Below, one piece after another: positions 1-8,452 of a stretch of 18,183 nucleotides of DNA. Position 1 is the first letter of the stretch. Each line of letters opens with the position of its first letter. The stretch is from positions 1-18,183 of the forward strand of contig BBXU01002869.1 in assembly GCA_001598975.1 (NCBI GenBank), written 5' to 3'. The notes beneath the pieces were generated by a model. The model was not told where the DNA came from. It was given only the letters and a program-made list of their open reading frames with translations, and did no database searches. This stretch comes from Parachlorella kessleri (taxonomy: Eukaryota; Chlorophyta; Trebouxiophyceae; Chlorellales; Chlorellaceae). The position numbers and the translations under genes were made by a program.

Positions 1-1767
1 GCCCAGCCCCGGGGGCCCGCCGGCGGACTGCCCGGGGGGCGCGGCGTCGCTGCTGCCGCCGTCCATGTGCTGGCCTGGGGCTGCGCCGATGGCGTCGCCT
101 GGCTGGGCGGGCTGCTGCGCTGAGGGGTGGTGCTGGTGCTGATGCCGCTGGTACTGGTACCGACTGGCCTGCAGGTAACCCAGGGCCTCAGAAGTTTTCT
201 CAAGGTGCTGACACGGGAGCGGACACTGTGGGGTTGTGGCCCACTTTACTATCCAACGAAGTAACGGACGGTGCCGGCAACCAAACGAGCTGAGGCAGCC
301 AATGCCACCCATAGGAACAGCGGGCATGGAAGATCACGAGCCCTCCACACACCCTACGGCCGGCGAGCGAGCAACTTCCCCAGCCAGCATCAACCTTGAC
401 GCGGCACTGTATCTCTTGCTTGAGCCCCGCTGATGGGAGGGGCCAGGTCTCACAGGGAGCAACAAACAAGGGCAGCAGGCCTTCACATGTCGCTGTGGGA
501 CCGTCCAGACTTCCTCTCTCCAGCACACCTACCTGTGGCTCCACTGCCGCGGCATTCTCGTCAAGGGTGACTACGAAGTCGTCATCGTCCTCCTCCTCCT
601 CCTCCTGCTCCTGCTTTGCCTGCTCCCCCTCCTCATACCCCAGCTGCTGCCCTGCTGCTGCTGCCCCGGCTGCTTGCTCTTCGCGCTCCTCCTCCTCCCA
701 CAGCTGCCCTCCATAGAGTTGAAGCTCCTCCTCCTCCTCCTCCTTGACAGCTGCCACATCAACTTCCCCTACTTCAGCTATGCCCGGCAGCTGCCCTCCA
801 TAGATTTCGAGCTCCTCCTGCTCCTGCTGATCGTCTTTGACAGCTGCTACACCCCCCTCCGCTGGGCCAGCTATGCCTGGCAGCTGCCCTCCATAAATCT
901 GCAGCTCCTCCTGCTCCTGCTGATCGTCTTTGACAGCTGCTGCATCCACCTCCGCTGGCCCAGCTATGCCTGGCAGCTGCAGGCTGTCGATTGTGGCGCC
1001 TGGCACCCCCAACGGCTCCCCAACTTCCATGGCCTCCACCACCTCCGCCTCCTCGGCACCATACCCTGCACACGGTACACCTGTATGTCTCCTCCCACGT
1101 GTGTAGGGGAAAGAAGAGGGTGAGAGCAGTAGCTGCATGGCATACCCTGCGCATGGTGCAAGTGTGCAATTTCTCTCAACTCAGGTTGGGTAAAACGGGC
1201 GAGGAAAAGGCAGTAGAGCCGTTGCAATCCCCTGAGGCTCCCCAACTTCCACCACCTCAGCTGTAAGTGCTTTTAAGTGCCAGATCTCCACTGATAACCT
1301 ATGTATTGCATGCACCATATCCACGACTCTACCCAGGTTGCGCATGCCGCACACTTGAAGCCAGCGTCTTTTCTGTGCTGCACACACTCCTTTGCACAGG
1401 GCCGAGAAGGCTCTGGTTCAGCTTTCACTCTCAAGAGAATATAGGACCCCAAATAATAACCGCAGCTGGTAAACCCTTGCCCAGGTTGAGCAGCAGGCGT
1501 CAGGCGGGCACCCCGCCTGAAGGATGGCCTACCTGGCACTGCGTCTTGCTGCTTCACCGCCTCCTCAGCGCTGCTGTGCTTGGCCTTGGGATCCTCAGCA
1601 GGCGCTGCCACCCCATAGAGCTGCTGATACAGGTCGGACTCCTCTTCGACAATCACTGCTACCGCAGGCTGCTCCTGCGGCTTGCCGCTGTATAGGTTCG
1701 CAGCAGGCTGCTCTGTGGGTTCCACACCGTACAGGCTGCCAAACAACTCCTCATCGGTCGCCATCAT
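1..1767 (-). CDS. FIP1-like acidic repeat protein (5' part, runs off left edge)
   Basis: Three exons fit: 1767-1533 (ATG at 1767), 1065-533 and 168-1 (open at the edge). Both introns are GT..AG, with TGCAG acceptors and matching phases (1, then 0), giving 312 codons without a stop. The protein starts MMATDEELFGSLYG, is rich in Glu/Asp/Gln/Ala, carries a 31-residue tandem repeat (about residues 110-200), an acidic stretch DDDDFVVTLDEN near residue 245, and then a His/Gln/Pro-rich segment beginning ASRYQYQRHQ. The motif E-L/I-x-L/I-Y-G recurs through the chain. The N-terminal 'DEELFGSLY' and the 'DDDFVVTLDEN' followed by an aromatic-Arg segment resemble plant and algal FIP1 proteins, which tether poly(A) polymerase to the cleavage/polyadenylation complex in the nucleus. 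The diagnostic Fip1 domain would lie beyond the window, so the name is tentative. It could be another low-complexity RNA-processing protein. Confidence 0.5.
704..976 (-). repeat. 93-bp coding tandem repeat, three copies
   Basis: Inside exon 2 of the FIP1-like gene, three in-frame units of 31, 31 and 29 codons follow one another. Each starts LPGIA, contains AAVK or VAAVK, runs into a Gln/Glu stretch and ends with IYGGQ or LYGGQ. Units 1 and 2 are nearly identical, including DDQQEQEEL; unit 3 has replaced this part by a Glu run. On the plus strand the acidic codons appear as CTCCTC tracts. Confidence 0.9.
1232..1260 (-). other. Exon-start relic inside intron 1 of the FIP1-like gene
   Basis: This intronic segment reads EVVEVGEPQG, close to EVVEAMEVGEPLG at the start of the real exon 2 (minus strand 1045-1008). 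It follows an acceptor-like CTTACAG and is in the right phase to join exon 1, but the frame reaches a stop about 15 codons later without a good GT donor. I read it as a decayed partial exon duplication rather than a used exon. Confidence 0.45.
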
Positions 1768-3281
1768 GCAGGTCCTGGTGATTTACATGCTCAAGAGATG
1801 CAAGCAAAGGTGGACACTACTGCGAGCAAGTAACGCCCACTTGAACTATATCTAGATGGGCCATCGAAGCCATCCTGCTGCATGCCAGATGTCATACTCA
1901 AGTAGTCATCAATGACGGAAGGTTGGGGAGGGGGGAGAGGGGGCCAACTGCCTTTTTGCCCGGTGGACGGTGCTCTCAATGAGATGAAAGCAGTCCTGTG
2001 CGTTTGAAGTTGCTGATAATTGTCAGACAGTCTGTGATTGACAACCCAGTGCTCGATTGGCTGTGCATGTCTAGATGCCGCTCGGCTCAGCCACTAATAG
2101 TAGCTTGGTGGTTGCACAGGCAGCCCAGGAATGATACAACCCTTCCTCTCCCCGGATCGACACCTCCAGGGGTGGTCCCACTTGTAGTCCCTGTGCTGGG
2201 AACCTATTGACTTAGTATCGAACCAGCACCCAACAGCTGCGAGCAGAAGTTCCAAGCAGTTCCAGGCTTCCGGGCAAAGCGCACCACCGTCCGAATCCTG
2301 GCATGCCTAAGTCAGAAGCTCAGTACATGCAAGTGTCACCACAAAAGAGCTGGCCTCGCATCTGTATGAGGGCATCACCAGGCACAGGCCTCACCCCGCG
2401 TACGAGGAGCTCATTTACATCACAATGCAAGATAAGCCGACATGGAGTACCAAGCAACAACCCTGGTAGGACCCCTGGCCGCACTGCATGCGCGCAATGT
2501 CCTCAAGTATCAGCATGGGGCATGACTACAGTAGGGGGCCCCATGCACGCTCGCCTGCAACACGGCCATCACATCATAAGCCTGCGAGTTGCAGGAGCCA
2601 AGCAACGCTGCTGTAACACCATATTGGGGAAGACAAAAGCCTACACAAGGGCACAAGACATCACCACAACAAGAGCATGAACAGGAAAGCGACCAACAGC
2701 TCGAATTGTCAGTACAGACCCCTGCTGCATCTAGTCCAGCTGTACAAAGGGCCATGCGTAGCCCAAGCAATGTAAAACAAATGAAGGTTACGCACACGAC
2801 GATCACAAGCCACCAAGGGTTGCGTTTTGAAGTAACGGAGCAGCAGTAATGGGCCCTTCAGAAAACGGAAACCCACCCAGCATGTCATACACCCACTACC
2901 GGCTATACTCCAGCAAGGTCTGGTGAAGGGTACCGCCTGTGGGCAGCGCTCTGGTGAGCACCTGCAGAGCAACTTGAGTATGACGTTAAGGCACGCAAGT
3001 GCACCCATGCCATGGCACGGAATAAGGGGTGTGAGGGATGCATGGCACTTGCAGGCGGGGAAGGCTGTGCCGCCGCTGGCTTCGCGGTGCGTAAGTAAGT
3101 AAGGAAGCGAGGCTCCTCACGCTGCCAGCGGCGAGACGCCACATAGGCAGGCATCAGAGAAATCAGGCTCTACAGGCAGGCTGTGAAACCTCCGACAAGT
3201 CAAGCTTGGGGCTCAAACTAACTATGCTGTCCTTGAGTGCTTACTTCGCCAGATGCCTGTGCTCAGGCATTGCCCACTCAC
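1768..3281. other. Intergenic: upstream of FIP1-like gene, downstream of F-box/LRR copy A
   Basis: I see no recognisable gene on either strand. Open frames of 60-125 codons exist but have unspecific composition and no familiar motif. The region must hold the 3' end of copy A and the promoter of the FIP1-like gene. One candidate terminal exon of copy A is 3180-3163 (minus), after a TTTCACAG acceptor, adding only PACRA and a stop. The last real coding exon is otherwise unresolved. Confidence 0.5.
3071..3133. repeat. 10-bp inverted repeat
   Basis: CGCCGCTGGC at 3071-3080 is matched by its exact reverse complement at 3124-3133, 43 nt apart. It lies 150-200 bp downstream of the last certain coding exon of F-box/LRR copy A, so it could form a stem in that gene's 3' UTR. 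Confidence 0.6.
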
Positions 3282-4882
3282 CTGCATGCGGCGGTCAAGG
3301 GCCCCGATCCTGTTCAGCCTGGCACCAAAGCGCAGCTTTACCAGGCTGGGCAGACTGCAGAGCCAGTCGACTTGCTCGAGACTGAGGTCCAGCACTGACT
3401 TGCTGGGGAAGTCCAGGTGCTGTAGCTGTGTCAAGGGGCCCAGGTGTGGGATGATGGCTGGGCTGTGGCAGGTCAGGCTGGTCACCTGGGGAAGGGCACC
3501 CAGCTGCGGCGGCTGTGCCCAGTCGCCGATGTAACGCTGGAAGTCCAGGTGGCGCACGCTGGGGGGCGCTGCCGCCAGCAGGGCGTGCACAGCTTCCTGG
3601 CTGCCGCCCAGGGTGAGGCAGGTCAGGCGCTGCAGGGCTGACAGCCCATCGCTGGTGAAGTCCGGCAGCTGCGTCGTCAGCGCCAGGGCCGCCAGCTGCG
3701 GAGCCGCCTGCCACTTAACTGTCAGCGCCCAATTGTCTAGCAAGCTGAGCTTGGACAGCTGCGGCAGCTGCAGGCCCTCCCCCACCAGCCCCACACGCTG
3801 CGCATAAGCCACCGTCATGCGCTCCAAGGCAGGCAGCGTGGCGTTGATGGCGATCATCTCCACGCCCAGCACCTCCAAGCTGGCAAGCTGTGGCAGCACG
3901 GGGCCGGCCCTCAGGTTCACAAGCTGGAGGCGGGAGCAGCTCAGCCTTCGCAGGGCAACTAGAGGCTTCAGCAACCCCAGGTCGACCTTCCCTCCCCGCT
4001 CCTTGTCGGGACTGACGCCAAGGGTCAGGGCTTTCAAGCCGGTCAGGAAGCCAAGCGGTGTAAGGGCCTCCATGATCACCATTGGGTCACAGTACAGGGC
4101 AAGCTCCGACAACTCCTGCACACCGTTCCCAGTTTCAGTAATCGATCACCTGATTAAGCAACGTAGGCTAGGGCTGCCGAAGACTTAATCAACAGCCAGG
4201 CAACGTAGGCTAGGGCTGCCGAAGTCAACAGCGTGTCAAAATCATTGGGAGATCATACTTGCCACAAAACCTCACTGAACTGCCAGAGATGTGATAAGCC
4301 AGGCATTCTACAGTGCCTGCTCACAAGCACTGGTAGGGCAACGGGGACTCACCACTCTTGGGGATATTGACATCAGCATGACCAGCAGGAGGGAGCTTGG
4401 AAACTCCAACACTTTCAGGGAGCGCAGTGCCGGCCGTTTAGAGCCGACCCAGACAGCCACAGAGAGGTCACGTAGCACCTTGCCGGTCAAATTCATCTTT
4501 TCAATTGGCCATGTCCTAGGGTCGAGGTAGGTCTTCCAGGCACGGCACACTGCCAGGGCTCGCAACTACAAACGGGAGAGCAACTCCTGTTAGGCAAGTA
4601 GAGGTCGGCGCCAGTAGGTATAGGTAACCAGCAGCTCTCCCGTCCTCAAGGTTCGTCACTGACGGCAGGCAACGCAAGCAGAGGAACGGTAGGGTTGTAT
4701 TGGACTAACAGGGCTGGCTGCCCTTATGCTGCAAGTCCACCCACTCGGTCGTCCAGGGACAGCACGACTTCCGAGCGGCCGTTCAAGTTTGGTGGCTCCT
4801 TGACGCTGAATATGTACTGCACAACTTCTCTAGGCAGTTGCGGCACGTCGGCACGCTGGTGGACCTTGGCAACGCAAGTCAT
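3282..4882 (-). CDS. F-box/LRR protein, intact copy A
   Basis: Three exons fit: 4882-4745 (46 codons), 4565-4353 (71) and 4115-3282 (278), all joined in phase 0; the last ends at a strong CAG/GTGAGT donor, so at least one short 3' exon must follow. The first two exons together make a degenerate F-box: VPQLPREVVQYIFS, LSLDDR, then LRALAVCRAWKTYL across the first intron. The large exon is a series of irregular leucine-rich repeats (for example LTGLKALTLG, LPQLSKLSLLDN, LTQLQHLDFP). F-box proteins of this type usually recruit substrates to SCF ubiquitin ligases through the LRRs; the partner here is unknown. The ATG at 4882 is chosen because copy B has an ATG at the aligned position (M-T-C). No signal peptide is visible. 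The F-box is unusually long between its two halves (about 17 extra residues), so the first donor could be slightly misplaced. Confidence 0.82.
4158..4224. repeat. Two 25-bp direct repeats, 42-bp period
   Basis: An identical 25-bp sequence starting GCAACGTAGGCTAGG occurs at 4158-4182 and 4200-4224, within intron 2 of F-box/LRR copy A. The paralogous intron of copy B (6873-7036) is 73 bp shorter and lacks it, so it arose after the gene duplication or was lost from B. Confidence 0.9.
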
Positions 4883-6036
4883 GAGGAATATCACTGCTAC
4901 AGGATACTCGGTTGCAAGGAAGTTACGGCATGTCCTTTAGGGCATTGCTAAGTAGTGGAGGGTGTCTCAGGCCTGCAGGCGCCCGGTACGTCAGTCATGC
5001 TTGGCCTGCTGTGGCCTGCGCATCGCGCGCCAGTTCACCAGAGTTCTCACCAGCTACAATACAGTTGGGCTGAGACGACCTGTCCAAAGTTTGGTAGGTA
5101 TAAACATTCAACCTTTGGCAGCCTGGTGATGAAAGGCAGGTTAGCTACAAGACTAGCATCACCCGACCAAGTACTACTAATTAGTAACCTCCCCGGCTTG
5201 CCAGTTTAGGTCTGCCCAATTAGGCAGCCACACTGATCACCGATTACCTATACAACAGACCGTGTCCACATCTACTTAGGCCTACCGACGTGCAAGCTGC
5301 ATCATACATGGGAAGCAGGCCTGTTTCCCCTAGGGGTTGCAGATGCAAGCCTCCAAACCTGTCACATTTCAGACCAGTCAATGGGGAAGTCTAACACCGT
5401 GTAGCCCCATTTCACCAGTACCCTGGCACTGTTGGTGTGAGGCATTGGAGGGGCAGGAGCAAGCACGATTTTCTCTGTTCACTGCCCACAACATCCAACT
5501 TCCATGCTTACAGCTATGTGCCGGCGTTCATTCCACCCCCATACAGACTAGTGCCAACTTCGACAGAGGTATAACCATCATAGGGCGCCGCTGCTGCCCT
5601 CTTGCTGGCTAGTGATAGCGCAGTCAGTCATTCTCTCACAGGCTGCTCTAGGATGCAGTCAGCAGAAAGCACCCTTTTCATCACCTGCAGAAGGGACACC
5701 ATGTCGTTCGAGGCAAGTACTTCCTCTTACAAATGATAGACAGCACACGGCCATACGTAAGGTTATGGCAGACACTCACACTGACTCATGCAGCCCACCT
5801 GAGGTGGTGTAACACCATGGCAGCCGCTGCGCAGGACGGCAACAAAACCCTGCTGGCTGTTTCCCTCACTCGCACAGTATCAGGACAGTAAAGTTCGAAT
5901 CCCGCTGTGCCCATTGTCTAAGCAACCAGCCACTGCTGTGGGTTAGCGCACCCCTGCATGCATGCCCATTGAAAGCACTTACAACTCCGGGCTTGGTGAA
6001 AGGCACGATACCAGCATGTTACTAGTGCTGACACAC
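4883..6036. other. Intergenic between the F-box/LRR paralogs
   Basis: This holds the upstream region of copy A and the 3' end of copy B. No convincing coding region is seen. A possible terminal exon of copy B is 5953-5918 (minus) after a GCATGCAG acceptor, coding GCANPQQWLVA and a stop; this is weak. A perfect 12-bp palindrome around TAATTA lies at 5175-5186. A short tRNA-like 3' end (TTCGAATCCCGC) at 5894-5905 lacks the rest of a tRNA. Confidence 0.45.
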
Positions 6037-7489
6037 CTGCACGCGGCGGTGAACTGCCCTCTTCTGCACAACTCTGGAGCAGAAAGACAGCCGCGTGATG
6101 GTGGGTATGCCACAGAGCCAGTCGATGTGCTCCGCTGCCAGGTCAGTTGCCGCGTGCTTGGGGAGCGCGAGGTGCTGCAGCTGCATCAAGGGGCCCAGGT
6201 GCGGAATGATGGCCACGCTGTGGCATGTCAGGCTGGTTACTTGGTGGAGGGTGCCTAGCTGCGGCGGCTGACTCCAGCCGCCAGTACAGTACTGGAGGTC
6301 AAGCTGTTCAACACATGGCGGTGCTACCAGCAGCATGGCGCAGACAGCTTCCCAGCTATGGCCAAGGGTGAGGGAGGTGAGGTGCCGCAGAGCGGCTAAC
6401 CGGCAAAGGGCATCACGACCCGCTCCTGAATCACGGTAAGAGATGCCAGCTGCGGGAATGCCTGCCACTGAACAGCTGCGTACCGGCTGTTACGCAGGCT
6501 GAGCTGAGACAGTTGTGGGAGATGCAGGTGCCCCCCCACCAGCCGCACCCTGGGTGCATAGTCAAACTGCAGGCATTGCAGCCTAGAAAGCGCTGCATCT
6601 ATGTCGATACGATCCACCGCCAGGAACGCCAGGCTGACAAGCTGTGGCAGCACTGCGCTGCCCCTCAGCTCCACACGCCGGAACCCAGAGCAGCACAGCT
6701 GTTGCAGGGCTGCCAAGGGCTCCAGCACCCTCAGACTGAGGTATAGCTCCCTTTCCAAGCTGTCTTCACTGAGGCCCAGCCTGAGGACCCTCAAGTTGGT
6801 CAAGAGGCCAAGCGGTAGGAGAGAGTCTGCTATCATCTCCTCGTCACCATACAGGGCAAGCTCAGACAACACCTGCACCCTAACGTTAAACCTCATTGCT
6901 CAACCTGACAGACCTGCAGCCGTCCTCTCTTAAGACTGAATAAGCTCGGCCAGCCATTGCTGCTGCAGCTGAACGCTCTGGCCAATGCACTCCACAGCAC
7001 ACAACTGCAAAACACTAGTCAGGCAACGTGGCTCACCGTTCTTTGGGATACTGACCAAAGCATGCCCCAAAGGTTTGAAGTCCAAAAGTCCCACAATTCC
7101 AGTGAGCGCACTGCTGACTGAGTGGAGGCGACCCATGTAGCGATGGAGTGGTCAAAGTCATGGCCATGGTCAAAGTCCCACTTGCTGGTCAACTCAAGTG
7201 CCTCTATTGGCCAAGCCCTAGGGTTAAGGTGGGCTTTCCAGGCACGGCACACAGCCAACGCTCGCACCTGTAGTTGGGCAGGAAGTTTGCTTAGGACAGA
7301 CCCTCGTCGCCACCAGACTGTACATAGCTCCGTTCGTCTCCAAGGTTTTACCCACCCTGTCGTCCAGGAATAGGACAAGGCACGCCCGTCAAAACTCCGT
7401 GGCTCCCTGACGCTGTATATGCGCTGCAGAACTTCTTTAGGCAGCTGTGGCAAGTCGGGAAGTTGGTTGGCGTTTGCGATACAAGTCAT
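6037..7489 (-). pseudogene. F-box/LRR protein, copy B, with a frameshift
   Basis: Same layout as copy A: exons 7489-7352 (46 codons), 7267-7037 (77) and 6872-6037. The F-box reads LPQLPKEVLQRIYS followed, after the intron, by VRALAVCRAWKAHL; the LRR exon aligns with A almost end to end (LSELALYGDEE, then ending RAVHRRVQ). Between PQLASLT (about 6444) and DALCRLAALRHLTSL (about 6417) copy B is 1 nt shorter than A, so the frame runs into a TAG at 6398-6396; the exon is 836 nt, not a multiple of three, against 834 in A. Exon 1 also differs: it is 4 nt shorter before the last shared bases, which destroys the DDR reading, but a donor 4 nt further on (TGG/GTAAAA, after 7352) restores exon length and phase. 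The start is the ATG at 7489, aligned with that of A. Either a recent pseudogene or a single-base assembly error; the protein is otherwise well conserved. Confidence 0.72.
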
Positions 7490-8452
7490 GGGCTGGGTCA
7501 CTGACCGGTGCTAGGGTTCGTGCTAACGCATTATCAACAGTGTTTAAGCAGCCAGGTGAAGGTTCTGCAGGGCTTTGGTGACATATTTCCGTTTGCTGTG
7601 CAATCTTGATGTGCTTTGGCCCTGTCCAAGGCTGGGGTTTCTTTGGGTTAGCCCGGCTCACTGGCGGCGCAGGCTGTGCCCAACTGCTCTGCTCTTTCCT
7701 TGCACTCTTTACTTGTTTGATTTCCATTAGACGATCTTTACCTCCCGTTGAAGGGTTGGGGGTATTGATCAGCGTGCACAAGCCTAGCTTTGGGGATGAG
7801 TCAGATCGACAGACTGGACCTTCAAGGCTTGTGCAGTCTAGAGCCACCGCAGATGGAAGGCTGCCGCTGCTGCAATGAGATTTGGCACTTCAAAATATAC
7901 GTTGCCACCTTGTCCAAACACAGGTCTGTTTAAACTAAATAGTGGCACACTGCTGAGCTTGCCTTTTACCCAGATGCGTGCTTTATGGGATCCTGAGGGG
8001 CGCCTTCAACTCTTTTTGCTTTAGGGATAGGCGGACCTCGTCAGACCTCTTGCGGTACTAGGTGTCGGTCCAAGGTCCACACGCATGGTACTGCCACCAT
8101 ACTTCAGATGACAGGAGCGTCTCTTTGCAGACTAGAACGACGATCGAACAGTAGTCCGTAACCAGATCTTGGTGGGCTGTGAGGTCTTCACTGCCCAGGC
8201 CCCTTGTCGAGCAGTACAGGTTAGCTAGACTTGTAAGTCCACCTGTGCCCCGGGGACGGCAGTGGCCGCAGCTGCTCTTGCCAACGACTATCTGCTAGGC
8301 TGAGGTCGTGCTGCAAGACCCTATGTTGACTGAGTGACAGGCTCCGACCGAGTCTCCTAAGTGATCTCGGAAAGCCCATAATTCTCTGCTCTTCTGCTAT
8401 TTAGCAAAGGCTGCTGACATACGCCTTGCCTTGGTGCTGCAGGGACCAGCAC
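7490..8452. other. Divergent intergenic region between copy B and the FAD monooxygenase
   Basis: This is the only head-to-head gene pair in the window, so both upstream regions lie here. No coding sequence is recognised; frames up to about 135 codons have no familiar motif. A TGAGTCA core lies at about 7797. At the right end an acceptor-like GGTGCTGCAG (ending 8442) stands 10 nt before the monooxygenase ATG, suggesting a 5' UTR intron or an unseen upstream exon. Confidence 0.45.

Noticed and set aside
2303..2806. Overlapping open frames of 98-125 codons on both strands
   Set aside because: No recognisable domain, overlapping on opposite strands, and no splice-consistent partner exon; treated as non-coding.
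5890..5914. tRNA-like TTCGAATCCCGC followed by TGTGCCCA
   Set aside because: The T-stem 5' strand does not pair, and no matching acceptor stem, D-arm or anticodon arm lies upstream on the plus strand; at most a chance match or a small tRNA fragment.
6396..6468. Micro-intron in copy B that would restore the LRR frame
   Set aside because: The only GT..AG in the gap would be about 9 nt long, far too short to be spliced; a 1-nt deletion explains the data.
7437..7847. 136-codon minus-strand frame overlapping the start of F-box/LRR copy B
   Set aside because: It runs in a different frame from the conserved F-box, has no known motif, and copy A has nothing comparable upstream.
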